Source of the DNA: Syntrophales bacterium
Lineage (GTDB): Bacteria; Desulfobacterota; Syntrophia; Syntrophales; UBA8958
DNA: 31,476 nucleotides
Assembly: GCA_023231165.1 (NCBI GenBank)
Contig: JALNVY010000004.1
Coordinates: 1-31,476 of the forward strand
Reading direction: 5' to 3'
Positions 1 to 8,401 of this stretch are shown piece after piece. Below the pieces are notes generated by a model. It saw nothing but the letters and a program-made list of their open reading frames with translations, did no database searches and was not told the origin of the DNA. Positions within the stretch are counted from its first letter, which is position 1. Each line of letters opens with the position of its first letter. Both the position numbers and the translations under genes were made by a program.

Positions 1-97
1 CTAAATAACTTTTGACTTACAAAATCACCTGCCTTATATACACCAACGATCAAAAACCTGCTTCTTAATCAATCACGATCTCTGAATGGAGGAATAT

Positions 98-550
98 ATG
101 AATAAAATCAGTGTTATTATAATCATCTTTATGTTTTTCCTTTGCAGCAAGTTTGCATTTGCCCAAGACAAGATGGTTATTATCTTTAATGATGGGAAAT
201 CACAGAAAGTCACACTTTCAAAACCCGCTTACACCATAAAAAGTATCCATTTCAACAGTGATATCCGCACGAAGAAAGGCAGCAGCCTGATTGGTATTAT
301 AGCAGGCACCTACGGAAAAAATTGCGGCGCTAGATACGGGAATACAACCGAGCATCTTGCTCAGGATTGCAATGGCAAGAAACACTGTGTTTATGTCATT
401 GACACCACAATCATCGGCGATCCAGTTTTAGGATGCAGCAAGGATTACATCGCCGAATGGCGCTGTGGTAACGATGAAACCGTACGCACCGCGATAGCTA
501 CTCCTGAGGCCGGAAGCAGAAAGCAGATCACTCTGATATGCCCACAATAA
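98..550 (+). CDS. Secreted SUEL-lectin-like protein
   Basis: A 150-residue protein with a clear Sec signal peptide: Lys near the N-terminus, a long Ile/Phe-rich core and likely cleavage after AFA at residue 22, so export is expected. Residues about 66-150 resemble the galactose-binding SUEL/rhamnose-binding lectin domain. They show an AGTYGKNCG segment, regularly spaced cysteines (76, 91, 97, 113, 123, 148), a CNGKxxC motif and the GDPxxGCxKDYxAEWxC stretch typical of bacterial versions. The start at 98 is preferred over the in-frame ATG at 86 because GGAGG at 88-92 lies 5 nt before it. Carbohydrate binding is inferred from the domain resemblance; the ligand is unknown. Residues 23-65 are not recognised. 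It could also be a disulfide-rich adhesin module without sugar binding. Confidence 0.72.
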   Translation: MNKISVIIIIFMFFLCSKFAFAQDKMVIIFNDGKSQKVTLSKPAYTIKSIHFNSDIRTKKGSSLIGIIAGTYGKNCGARYGNTTEHLAQDCNGKKHCVYVIDTTIIGDPVLGCSKDYIAEWRCGNDETVRTAIATPEAGSRKQITLICPQ

Positions 551-660
551 TATTCCATCACGCGACGGGTTTTCTCTCCCGCCCATCCCTCGCAAGCGGG
601 AATGTTCATTGACTTTCTTTTTATCTGCGCTTATTGTTTCGACCATGGAGGGCGTATCTC

Positions 661-888
661 ATGAGATCGGTATTGATGGCGACATTGATTATGGGGGCTA
701 TGGCTATCGGTGGATGTGCACACAGCACCAAGGATATTGACGTAAGCAAGGTTGATCCTGCTTGTGAGCAGAGATGTTCTATTTCGCATTCTCGGTGTGT
801 CTCCGAGATGAATATAATGAGCAGTCCTATGATGAGTAAATGTAATGAGGCTTACGATGCATGCGTAGGGGCTTGTCCGGGTAAATAA
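661..888 (+). CDS. Small cysteine-rich lipoprotein
   Basis: A 75-residue protein of unknown function. The N-terminus is a lipoprotein signal ending in a lipobox-like IGGC with Cys19, so it should be lipidated and exported. The mature part carries five further cysteines, two of them in a CEQRC pair and two near the C-terminus (CVGACPGK), suggesting disulfides or metal binding. The start at 661 is chosen because GGAGGG (647-652) sits 8 nt upstream; an in-frame TTG at 634 would hide the signal peptide. It lies downstream of the lectin-like gene, but a separating GC-rich inverted repeat (577-582/596-601) leaves co-transcription uncertain. No family is recognised. Confidence 0.65.
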   Translation: MRSVLMATLIMGAMAIGGCAHSTKDIDVSKVDPACEQRCSISHSRCVSEMNIMSSPMMSKCNEAYDACVGACPGK

Positions 889-949
889 TGCTCCTTTCCC
901 CTCGCTATTGGATGACCAATATTTCTATCGTTGATGGCTCTATTTAAGG

Positions 950-986
950 AATTAAGGGCGGAGTCTGTTCAACCCCGCCCTTAATT
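950..986. terminator. Rho-independent terminator, probably bidirectional
   Basis: A perfect 12-bp inverted repeat (AATTAAGGGCGG, 950-961, with its complement at 975-986) and a 13-nt loop, followed by a T-rich tail on the plus strand and A-rich flanks suitable for the other strand. It lies between the plus-strand lipoprotein gene and the minus-strand tiny-gene cluster, so it probably ends both transcripts. Confidence 0.75.
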
Positions 987-1077
987 TTGAGAGAGGCAGG
1001 TATTCATATCGTCCGGTTTTGTTACCTCTCTCGACCACTTCTGCTGCCATGGCAGAAACTATATATTCACAAGGCTG

Positions 1078-1152
1078 TCAGCCTTTCTTGTAATGATAAG
1101 GCGTGCACATGGGGTCAACCCAACCCTTGTAGGCTTTCTTTTCCTTTTTCAT
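1078..1152 (-). CDS. Tiny 24-aa protein with WxDPMCTP motif
   Basis: A 24-codon ORF with a very good ribosome site: AGGAGG (1161-1166) 8 nt before the ATG. The peptide is Lys-rich (MKKEKKAYKGW start, KKG end) and carries W-V-D-P-M-C-T-P at residues 11-18 with one cysteine. The 37-residue ORF upstream has the same W-x-D-P-M-C-T-P core. Five of the six DPMCTP codons differ synonymously between the two genes (the sixth is ATG, with no synonym), so similarity is at the protein level. The leader sequences are also nearly the same, with 2 mismatches over AGGAGG to ATG. This supports a real, duplicated small gene. Function unknown; it is too short for a conventional domain. It is the last member of the cluster before the terminator at 950-986. 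Confidence 0.68.
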   Translation of the reverse strand: MKKEKKAYKGWVDPMCTPYHYKKG

Positions 1153-1206
1153 GATCCTTGCCTCCTCTCACTTAAATTACAGATCGTTTCAGCATCTTGA
1201 AAATAA

Positions 1207-1320
1207 TCAAGGTGCAGGTGGAACGTACATGGTTTCGACCGGGGTACACATCGGATCGTCCCAGTTCCTGCCTGCCTTCTTTGCGAATTTCTCTTTGTCT
1301 TTGGCTCCAGTTTTTCTCAT
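1207..1320 (-). CDS. Tiny 37-aa protein with WxDPMCTP motif
   Basis: A 37-codon ORF with AGGAGG (1329-1334) 8 nt before the ATG, the same spacing as in its 24-codon relative downstream. The N-terminal half is rich in Lys/Arg; W-D-D-P-M-C-T-P occupies residues 20-27, and the tail is Tyr/Pro-rich (MYVPPAP). There is no signal peptide or membrane segment, so it is probably cytosolic unless processed. The 54-nt gap to the next start and 33-nt gap from the previous stop fit one transcript. The shared motif with synonymous codon divergence is the main evidence that it is translated. I do not recognise a family; a precursor peptide, regulator or metal-binding peptide are all possible. Confidence 0.68.
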   Translation of the reverse strand: MRKTGAKDKEKFAKKAGRNWDDPMCTPVETMYVPPAP

Positions 1321-1353
1321 GGTCATTGCCTCCTATCTTCGTTTTGCTACGGT

Positions 1354-1470
1354 TTATAATCCTTTAAGACCGGCCAGATGATTACGGCTGGTCCTGTTTC
1401 TCTCTATCGTTTTCCCCAGGATATCTCTCTGAGGACTGAATTCGATCCTTTCGTTACTGATGGTTGTCAT
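1354..1470 (-). CDS. Tiny 38-aa ORF, first of the small-gene cluster
   Basis: A 38-codon ORF upstream of, and in the same direction as, the two DPMCTP genes. GGAG lies about 10 nt before the ATG, which is weaker than for its neighbours. The peptide is basic (SPQRDIL, GKTIERNRTSRNH) and lacks the WxDPMCTP motif, cysteine, signal peptide or membrane helix. Support comes from position, direction and the ribosome site only, so it may be a real leader gene or chance. A candidate promoter lies just upstream at 1506-1533. Confidence 0.4.
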   Translation of the reverse strand: MTTISNERIEFSPQRDILGKTIERNRTSRNHLAGLKGL

Positions 1471-1505
1471 GGCTTTATGTCTCCTCTCCTTTTCTTTCAG
1501 CCCTA

Positions 1506-1533
1506 AGATAATCTAGAAGGCATTTTTTAACAA
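1506..1533 (-). promoter_or_regulatory. Candidate sigma70 promoter for the tiny-gene cluster
   Basis: On the minus strand, TTGTTA (1528-1533) and TTATCT (1506-1511) are separated by 16 nt, about 36 nt upstream of the first tiny ORF. The match to consensus is moderate. The sequence between this and the lipoprotein gene (1534-1809) holds no gene that I can support, only a short inverted repeat (ATCAGA 1601-1606, TCTGAT 1612-1617). Confidence 0.35.
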
Positions 1534-1809
1534 TCAGGGGAATGATGAATATGGGATGAGAAAAGGGCTTTTATCCGGGTCAGGGTATTTGATGTTGGAG
1601 ATCAGATTTTGTCTGATGGGACACGGAGATGACGGAATAGATTTGATGGTCAATATGGATATCGCCACGCAATCAATGATGTAATTTTCTCGGTAATTAT
1701 GATATGGCTACAGCAACACGGCAGTTGGATATGTAAGGGTATGCGGATAAAACGGCCTGCGCGGATAAACAGTTCTAATCAACAGATAACGGAATGAAAG
1801 GAGTGGAGA

Positions 1810-2370
1810 ATGAAGAAAATGGGCGGATGGAAAAAGACTGTTGTCTTGGGCGTACTTTGTACGGTGCTCTTGTTCGGCGCCGGCTGTGCGACTATGGACA
1901 AGTCCGAGATGGGGGCGGCGGGCGGCGCCGGCGTGGGAGCGCTCGTGGGGCAGGCCATCGGATATAACACGGCAGGAACCCTCATCGGCGCGGGAGTTGG
2001 TCTTGGGCTAGGCTACATCATCGGCAACGAAGCAGACAAAGCTGATGCCAGCAAACGCAAGAAGGCGACTCACGAGGAAGTGCAGCCCCTTGCGAACACA
2101 ACCTGGCAAGTGGTAAGCGTCACACCGCGCCCCAAGAAACATTACCAGTCAATGATTACGCGCTTTAACCAGGATGGTACGGTTACCACGACAACGACGC
2201 TTGCAAATGGCAGGGTGGAGACAGATACGGAGAGTTACCGCGTCGTAGGCGCCACGTTGGTCATCAACAAGCCGAACTATGTGATCAATTCCAGATACCG
2301 TATCGACGGCAGCAAGATGTACATGGACACGGGAGACCACAGCATCGTTCTCCAGCGCGTCGGCTCTTAG
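1810..2370 (+). CDS. Glycine-zipper outer-membrane-type lipoprotein
   Basis: A 186-residue protein with a lipoprotein signal (lipobox FGAGC, Cys26) and a Gly/Ala-rich double glycine zipper at about 36-72 (repeated G-x3-G spacing), as in YMGG/SlyB-type envelope proteins. A polar linker with Lys/Asp follows. Residues about 92-186 form a separate beta-rich domain (TTWQVVSV, NQDGTVTTTT, NGRVETDTESYRV, SRYRIDGSKMYM) resembling lipocalin-like domains of secreted proteins. AAGGAG (1798-1803) is 6 nt before the start. The zipper probably inserts or oligomerises in the envelope; the role of the C-terminal domain is unknown. It ends tail-to-tail with the glycosyltransferase gene, the stop codons overlapping at 2367-2370. 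Confidence 0.7.
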   Translation: MKKMGGWKKTVVLGVLCTVLLFGAGCATMDKSEMGAAGGAGVGALVGQAIGYNTAGTLIGAGVGLGLGYIIGNEADKADASKRKKATHEEVQPLANTTWQVVSVTPRPKKHYQSMITRFNQDGTVTTTTTLANGRVETDTESYRVVGATLVINKPNYVINSRYRIDGSKMYMDTGDHSIVLQRVGS

Positions 2371-3737
2371 CGATCGGTAAGGTTGCCCCGACGAAGAAAG
2401 TCAAGGATAATCATCTGTTCATCAAGGGTTAGACATTCGGTGTCAGCGAGGATGCCGGCGGCTATGGGAATGTTCATCTGGTGAAAAAGGATCTTCAAGG
2501 CCTTGAACATATGAATCGGTGGAAAGGCATCCGCTGAGAGTTCATGAATCAGTTTCAGGGTTTTAAAACCGTCAAACCAGCCATGGAATTGTCTCGTCAA
2601 ATATTCATGACGGCGGTTGGCGCCTCTGATCCGTTCCCATACAGCAGCAAATTCATGGCAATCAAGAAAAGAATGAAGCTGGGGTGAAATCGCTGCCGTC
2701 CTTGCCAGAAGGTCATTACCGGAGCTGCCGGGTTCCCGGGCAAATTCCTCCAGCCATGCCTTCAGGACAGAAAAGACCCTTGGATCATAGATAAGATTTT
2801 CTTCATGAGCGCCCTCCAGAAAACGCAGCATGCGCCGACCCGTCCCGAAAGGCACCCGACCTGACGGTCGGGCGGAGGGATAAACGGTTGTGTCGCTAAT
2901 ATGGCCAAGGGAAGCGAGCTTTGCTAGCTTATTCATAAAATAGAAATCTTCTCCCGCCTGCCGGCAGGGCATCCCGCGGACAGCAGTGTATGCTGCCGCT
3001 GTGCAGGCCATCGTGGATCCAATGGTGTGAAACGCATAGGGAGAACCGGCCCAACCAAGTCCGAGGACATAATACCTGAGAAAGATTTCATAGCAGCAAA
3101 TACCGGCCGCGAGGCGCCGATCCTCCGGTATGCGGTGGGAGAAGGCAACGACCGCCCCCGGCGGGGAGAAACGCTCAAAGTGGTTCCGAAGCGAAGACAG
3201 ATAGTTTGAATCTACAAGGGTGTCCGCATCCAGACAGAATATCCTTTTCTTTCCATGATGCTGGGGATCTAATAAGGTTAGCGCCCTGTCCATCCCGATC
3301 TTTCTTGCATGACCGACACCGCCCTTAGCAGGTAATTCGTGCCCTGGTGAGGAGGCGTCGATAAAGGCAAGGCGCAGCGGTCTTTCCTTTATCTCCTTAA
3401 CAAGAGCGATGATATTCTTGTCGGCAAGACGATGATCGGGCAGATCTCCCTTGATCATATCTTTCATGATCATCATTGTTTCCAGGTTATTCAGGATATC
3501 TTCCGTCGTAGCAAATGGTGAGGGGCGATTATTGATAACGCAGAGAACCAGGCTATGCTTTAATTCATCTTCCCCGTTACGGGCCAGGCTGGCCAAAGTG
3601 TGAAAGAGGGCATCTTTTTCTGCCAAAGCGGGAATGACGACGATCTGATCGAGATCGGCCACTTCGCCTGCGTAAAGAGGATAGCTCTTATAAACGCTAT
3701 AGCGTTGGAGGTATTTGTCAAGATGGGAGGAATACAT
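2367..3737 (-). CDS. GT2-like glycosyltransferase family protein
   Basis: A 456-residue soluble protein. The N-terminal part has a GT-A nucleotide-sugar fold signature: QIVVIPALAEKD, a VLCVINNR strand with following acidic loop, a KGGVGHARKIGMD helix and the metal-binding FCLDADT motif near residue 170, as in family 2 glycosyltransferases. About 170 C-terminal residues (from RRMLRFLEG) are not recognised. No membrane helices are evident. Its ATG overlaps the miaA stop by 1 nt (TAATG), so it is probably translationally coupled to miaA. Donor and acceptor cannot be told; the neighbours give no polysaccharide context. The family call is fairly safe, the substrate is not. Confidence 0.7.
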   Translation of the reverse strand: MYSSHLDKYLQRYSVYKSYPLYAGEVADLDQIVVIPALAEKDALFHTLASLARNGEDELKHSLVLCVINNRPSPFATTEDILNNLETMMIMKDMIKGDLPDHRLADKNIIALVKEIKERPLRLAFIDASSPGHELPAKGGVGHARKIGMDRALTLLDPQHHGKKRIFCLDADTLVDSNYLSSLRNHFERFSPPGAVVAFSHRIPEDRRLAAGICCYEIFLRYYVLGLGWAGSPYAFHTIGSTMACTAAAYTAVRGMPCRQAGEDFYFMNKLAKLASLGHISDTTVYPSARPSGRVPFGTGRRMLRFLEGAHEENLIYDPRVFSVLKAWLEEFAREPGSSGNDLLARTAAISPQLHSFLDCHEFAAVWERIRGANRRHEYLTRQFHGWFDGFKTLKLIHELSADAFPPIHMFKALKILFHQMNIPIAAGILADTECLTLDEQMIILDFLRRGNLTDR

Positions 3738-4732
3738 TATCCTGTCAGGCGATTCTCCACAAGTGATCGCAGGGCGTCGTAATCATCTCCTGGAATCCAG
3801 TGAACGACAACGCCCAGTCTTTCCATCCTCCGAAACCAGGTATCCTGCCGCTTGGCAAACTGATGGATACGGGTATTCAGGGTTTTCGCCATGTCGTCAA
3901 AGCCCATCCGGTCCTGAAGATATAAGCTGATATAGCGGTATTCCAAACCGAAATGATACAGTCTTTCCCAACTGACGCCTCTTTGATGCAGGGCAGCGAC
4001 TTCCTCCACCATCCCTGACTGGAGGCGGGCGTGGAGTCTGTCCGTTATGCGTTGGCGAAGAATGGCCCGCTCCCAATGCACACCTACGACCAGGGGCCAG
4101 AGGCCGGAGGCCGGAGGCCCGGGCGGCCCGGGCTCTGAGATCGGAGGGTAGGGACCGAAGGCTAAAAGATTGTCGTCCGGCATACCTTCCCCTGGTTGCA
4201 CCCTTTTAACCATTGTACCTTCAGCAATTTCGATTGCCCGAACCAAGCGCTCCCGATCCAGGAGATCCGTCTTGTTGTGGAGTTCAGGTTGAACAGCCTG
4301 CAAACGCCCGGCTAAGGCACCCATATCCAGATTGTCCAGTTCCCGGCGCAATTCCTTGTTTTCAGGGACCTCCCGCAGATCATAGGAACGGATAACGGCT
4401 TCCAGGTACATCCCGCTGCCACCCACAAGCACCGGAAGAGCGCCTCGTGCCGTAATGTCCTTAAAACAGCCGTTAAAAAGGCGCTGATAGGCAAAGAGGT
4501 GAAACTCTTCCATCGGCTCCACAATATCGACGAGATGGAAGGGAATAGCGACGCCTTCTAAAGTATAGTCGAGGATATCCTTGCCCGTACCGAGATCCAT
4601 ACCCCGATAAACCTGCCGGGAGTCGGCGGAGATAATCTCACCCCCTTGATCCTTTGCCAGACGGACGGCCAGACGGGTCTTCCCGGATGCGGTAGGACCG
4701 AGGATAACTACCATGTTGCATTTATTCTTCAC
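3737..4732 (-). CDS. miaA: tRNA dimethylallyltransferase MiaA
   Basis: A 331-residue enzyme transferring dimethylallyl from DMAPP to N6 of A37 in tRNAs that read UNN codons. Diagnostic features: P-loop GPTASGKT at residues 12-19, ISADSRQVYRGMDLGTGK, HLVDIVEP, the GGSGMYLEAV motif and a C-terminal Trp/Arg-rich region (RRMERLGVVVHWI). Length is near the family norm of about 300, with roughly 25 extra residues around position 200-220. That insert is Pro/Gly-rich (SEPGPPGPPASGLWP) and encoded by a GC-rich repetitive tract at about 4093-4135. It lies before VHWERAILRQRI and may be a flexible loop. The gene is divergent from the M16 peptidase and coupled to the glycosyltransferase downstream. Confidence 0.95.
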   Translation of the reverse strand: MKNKCNMVVILGPTASGKTRLAVRLAKDQGGEIISADSRQVYRGMDLGTGKDILDYTLEGVAIPFHLVDIVEPMEEFHLFAYQRLFNGCFKDITARGALPVLVGGSGMYLEAVIRSYDLREVPENKELRRELDNLDMGALAGRLQAVQPELHNKTDLLDRERLVRAIEIAEGTMVKRVQPGEGMPDDNLLAFGPYPPISEPGPPGPPASGLWPLVVGVHWERAILRQRITDRLHARLQSGMVEEVAALHQRGVSWERLYHFGLEYRYISLYLQDRMGFDDMAKTLNTRIHQFAKRQDTWFRRMERLGVVVHWIPGDDYDALRSLVENRLTG

Positions 4733-4801
4733 AATTCCTTCCTACACGGGAAAACGGCACCCTGTCAAGAGCAGCGAAATGAAACTGACGGCATTGAAAA
4801 T

Positions 4802-4830
4802 TTGACGGGACATCCAATCTCCGGTATAGA
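4802..4830 (+). promoter_or_regulatory. Candidate sigma70 promoter for the M16 peptidase
   Basis: TTGACG (4802-4807) and TATAGA (4825-4830) with an ideal 17-nt spacer, in the gap between divergent miaA and the peptidase gene. Start of transcription would be near 4837, leaving a leader of about 39 nt that contains the AAGGAG ribosome site. Confidence 0.6.
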
Positions 4831-4875
4831 ATTAAACAGGTTGTCGCTATGGTACGTTAAGGAGAAAAAATAGAT

Positions 4876-7854
4876 ATGTCAGCAGCAAATGTTTGCCCGC
4901 CGGCAATGTTGAGAGCCGGTGAAACACAGCTTGGTTTTTTCGTAAAGCGGATTGAGCAGATCCCCGAAATCCGTGTGACCGCTTATGAAATGGAACATAT
5001 AGTCACCGGGGCAAAGGTCCTCCATCTGCATTGCGATGACCGGGAGAATCTTTACGCCATCGCCTTCCGGACGCCGCCCACAGATTCCACCGGCCTTCCC
5101 CACATCCTGGAACATGCCGTTCTCGCCGGCTCGAAAAACTATCCCGTTAAAGACGCCTTTAATGAGCTCTTGCGGGGAACATTGCAGACCTTTATTAACG
5201 CCTTCACCTATCCCGATAAAACCATTTATCCCGTTGCCAGCCAGGTCAAAGTCGATTTCTTCAATCTGGCCCGCGTTTATACGGATCTGGTCTTTCGGCC
5301 CCGGCTCCTCAGAGAAACATTCCTCCAGGAGGGATATCATCTGGAATGGGCTGCCGACGCCGACGGTCAAGAAAATCTGACCATCTCCGGGATCGTCTAC
5401 AACGAAATGAAGGGGGCCTATTCGTCTCCCGATAACCTTATGTACAAGGCCATTCAGGAAAACCTCTTTCCCGACACCATCTACCGTTTCGACTCCGGGG
5501 GAAACCCGGCTGATATTCCCAACCTGACCTATGAGCAGTTTAAGGAATTTCATCAGGTCTACTATTCACCAAGCAATGCCCGGATTTTTATCTATGGGGA
5601 TATTCCCACGGGAGAGCACCTGCTGTTCCTTCAGGAAATGCTGAATGATTTTGGTCGGATATCACTTGATTCTTCAATTCCCACTCAGGAGAGATGGGCG
5701 TTCCCGCGGGCGGTTCAAGACGTCTTTCCCATCGGCAGGGAAGATGATCCCCATGGCAAGGCAATCGCCAATATGGCCTGGTTGCTCACGGAGAATACCG
5801 ATGAAGAAACGGTAATCCTGCTACAGGTCATCAGTGGGGTTCTTGTAGGCAGCGCTGCCGGAGCATTGCGCAAGGCCCTCATTGACTCCGGACTGGGCCA
5901 GGATCTCTCACCGGTCACGGGTTTTGAGCGGGATTATAAACAGGTGGTATTCGCGGTGGGCCTCCGGGGCACGGAAGTGCATAAGGGAGTAGCCATTGAA
6001 TCCCTGATCCTTGACACCCTGGCCAGGGTGATCCGGGAAGGGGTGGACAAGGAGCTCATTGAAGGAACCATCCATCAGATCGAGTTCCGGGGCCGGGAAA
6101 TCGTACGCCAGAACTATCCTTATGGCATCGTCCTCATGAACCGGGTCTTTCATACCTGGATGTACGACGGAGATCCCCTCCATAGTCTGAACTTCCCCGG
6201 CCTGATCGATATGATCCGCCGCAAGTGGCAAGAAAACCCGTCGCTCTTTGAGGAACTGATCCAGAAGTGGTTGATTGACAACCCTCATCGTATCCTCTCG
6301 GTAATGGAACCGAGTCCGACCTGCATGGAGACCTGGGAAGGGGATTTCAGAAAAAAGATGATCGGGCTCAAGGATTCTCTGACAAAAAACGAGCAGGAAC
6401 GGATACATCATGAGGTCCAAGAGTTAAAAGCATTCCAGACGGAACCGGATTCGCCGGCCGCCGTGGCGACGTTGCCCAGACTGAAAATCACGGATATCGG
6501 CCGGCAGACGGAAAATATTCCCCGGGGACGTATTTCCATAGACAACACCATGGCAATTACTCATGATCTGTTTACCAACGGCATCTCATACCTGGATTTG
6601 GCCTTTGATATCTCTGAAATCCCCGATGACCTACAACCATATCTTCCGCTCCTGGGTAAATTCATCACCCAGATGGGAGCCGCCGGGACGGGTTATGAGG
6701 CCATGTCCAAGCGCATCGCCCTAAAAACGGGAGGAATCAGGTGCTCACTCAATGCCGGCTTGATCATGAATCAAGGAAGGTCCTGGCAGGAAATGATCTT
6801 TCGCCTCAAGACTCTGGACAGGAATATTCCGGATGCAATCAGCATCCTGTCGGATCTCCTCTGTGCTGGCGACCTGACGGATCAACGCCGCATGCAGGAT
6901 CTCCTCATGGAAAAGAAAAATCGTTTTCATGCTTCCATTGTCCCCTCGGGCCATCTTTTTGCCCGGCGTCTGGCAGCTTCGTCCCTGTCCGTATCGGCAT
7001 GGCGTGACGAACAGTGGCACGGCAAGACACAGCTCCGATGCTTGAAGCAGATGGCCGACGAACTCGGCGATAACCGGGATGGTTTTTTGGGAAAACTGCT
7101 GCGCCTGAAAACAGAGGTTTTCAGAAAGGACCGGCTGACCATCAACCTGACGGCAGAGGAAAGGGGACTGACAACGATGTTCGACAACCTTGCTCCCCTT
7201 GTCGAAAGGTTCCCGTCCGGTAGCCTTATGGAGAACATTAAGCCGCCAAAGTTAGAACCAGTTGACCGGGGGGTCGTCATCCCGGCTCAGGTGTCCTATG
7301 TGGCCCGAGCTCTGCCGGCGCCATCCTACGGTCACAGCGATACGGCCGCCCTCATGGTAGCATCACGGTATTTATCGAACGGCTATCTCTACAAAAAGAT
7401 CCGCGTACAGGGAGGCGCATACGGGGGAATGTCATCCTACGATCCCCTCGTCGGGGTCTTCTCGTTTTTATCATATCGGGACCCGCACATTCTCCGCACC
7501 TTGAAGGTCTACGATGGCGCCATTACGGCATTGAATCGGCAAAACATCTCTCAGGAAGATCTGGATAAGGCCATCATTGGAACCATCGGTATAATGGACC
7601 GACCTATGGATCCTTCAAACAAGGGCTACACAGCCATGATCCGCCATTTATCAGGGCTGACCGATGCCTACCGGCAAACTCTCAGGGATGAAATATTGGC
7701 AATGACCATCAAGAAATTGGGGGAGGCGTCAGTATGTTTTTTAGACAAATCAAGAGAATCAAGCTCCACAGCCGTTTTCAGCTCAGAAGAGCAGTTGCAG
7801 AGTGTGAACACTGCTTTGGAGGGCAGTAAACTGCTTCTGGAATCTCTTGAATAG
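4876..7854 (+). CDS. M16C-family zinc metallopeptidase (PreP/falcilysin-like)
   Basis: A 992-residue insulinase-family protease. The inverted zinc motif HxxEH is present as HILEH at residues 76-80, followed by the family segment NAFTYPDKTIYPVAS and the distal Glu in NEMKGAYSSPD. Four-domain architecture and a length near 1000 match the M16C subfamily (presequence protease, falcilysin), which degrades short unfolded peptides inside a closed chamber. The C-terminal half contains RVQGGAYGGMSSYDP, matching the R/Y substrate-binding region of the inactive half. There is no signal peptide, so it is probably cytoplasmic. AAGGAG precedes the ATG by about 12 nt. The small membrane protein gene lies 31 nt downstream and may be co-transcribed. 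The family is certain; physiological substrates are inferred. Confidence 0.92.
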   Translation: MSAANVCPPAMLRAGETQLGFFVKRIEQIPEIRVTAYEMEHIVTGAKVLHLHCDDRENLYAIAFRTPPTDSTGLPHILEHAVLAGSKNYPVKDAFNELLRGTLQTFINAFTYPDKTIYPVASQVKVDFFNLARVYTDLVFRPRLLRETFLQEGYHLEWAADADGQENLTISGIVYNEMKGAYSSPDNLMYKAIQENLFPDTIYRFDSGGNPADIPNLTYEQFKEFHQVYYSPSNARIFIYGDIPTGEHLLFLQEMLNDFGRISLDSSIPTQERWAFPRAVQDVFPIGREDDPHGKAIANMAWLLTENTDEETVILLQVISGVLVGSAAGALRKALIDSGLGQDLSPVTGFERDYKQVVFAVGLRGTEVHKGVAIESLILDTLARVIREGVDKELIEGTIHQIEFRGREIVRQNYPYGIVLMNRVFHTWMYDGDPLHSLNFPGLIDMIRRKWQENPSLFEELIQKWLIDNPHRILSVMEPSPTCMETWEGDFRKKMIGLKDSLTKNEQERIHHEVQELKAFQTEPDSPAAVATLPRLKITDIGRQTENIPRGRISIDNTMAITHDLFTNGISYLDLAFDISEIPDDLQPYLPLLGKFITQMGAAGTGYEAMSKRIALKTGGIRCSLNAGLIMNQGRSWQEMIFRLKTLDRNIPDAISILSDLLCAGDLTDQRRMQDLLMEKKNRFHASIVPSGHLFARRLAASSLSVSAWRDEQWHGKTQLRCLKQMADELGDNRDGFLGKLLRLKTEVFRKDRLTINLTAEERGLTTMFDNLAPLVERFPSGSLMENIKPPKLEPVDRGVVIPAQVSYVARALPAPSYGHSDTAALMVASRYLSNGYLYKKIRVQGGAYGGMSSYDPLVGVFSFLSYRDPHILRTLKVYDGAITALNRQNISQEDLDKAIIGTIGIMDRPMDPSNKGYTAMIRHLSGLTDAYRQTLRDEILAMTIKKLGEASVCFLDKSRESSSTAVFSSEEQLQSVNTALEGSKLLLESLE

Positions 7855-7885
7855 ATACTATACTAATAATTGAGGAGGTATGAAG

Positions 7886-8380
7886 ATGATGTTTTGGAAA
7901 CGAAAAGCGGTATTAATGATGATTTTGTTCATGGCATTCATCATGACGGGTTTCTTGGGCGGCAGGTACGGAAACATCTTCCCCGATGACAAAGCGACAA
8001 AGGATTTCGAAGCCTTCAAGATCGATCCGGGGATGAATTATTATTATAGCGGGCCGGATCTTTACCCCAACGCCCTGATCGGTTTAAAAAAACAGTATGT
8101 CCTTGACTCCGACCTCTGGAAACCTATTAAACCTACCCCCGAGAGTTTCCGGGACATGATCATCCACATGCAGGACAAGGCTCTGGAATATCGAGAATAT
8201 CAGCATGGTTTCATCATGTATGACGACAAGAAGCAACCGATCGGCGTCTGGTACTCCATCCTCAAGGCCCGGACCTTCACACAGATGGGAAAGGGAAACA
8301 AGGTGCGTGTTTATACGCCCGATCTGATGATTTATCAGACCGGGCCGGGCGGGATAACAACACAGCAGGATAGGAAATAA
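7886..8380 (+). CDS. Uncharacterised membrane-anchored protein
   Basis: A 164-residue protein with one N-terminal hydrophobic segment (about residues 8-26, KRK before it), either an uncleaved anchor or a signal peptide; no lipobox Cys. The rest is soluble, rich in Tyr/Asp, with YYYSGPDLYPNALIGLKKQYVLDSDLWKP and GVWYSILKARTF. I do not recognise a domain with a known function. The start at 7886 is chosen over 7880 because GGAGG (7874-7878) is 7 nt before 7886 but only 1 nt before 7880. It follows the peptidase gene and is closed by the terminator at 8402-8435. Confidence 0.65.
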   Translation: MMFWKRKAVLMMILFMAFIMTGFLGGRYGNIFPDDKATKDFEAFKIDPGMNYYYSGPDLYPNALIGLKKQYVLDSDLWKPIKPTPESFRDMIIHMQDKALEYREYQHGFIMYDDKKQPIGVWYSILKARTFTQMGKGNKVRVYTPDLMIYQTGPGGITTQQDRK

Positions 8381-8401
8381 CTGATCGGATTTTTATAAAA
8401 G

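Noticed and set aside
577..601. Terminator after the lectin-like gene
   Set aside because: Only a 6-bp stem with a 13-nt loop and no immediate T-run.
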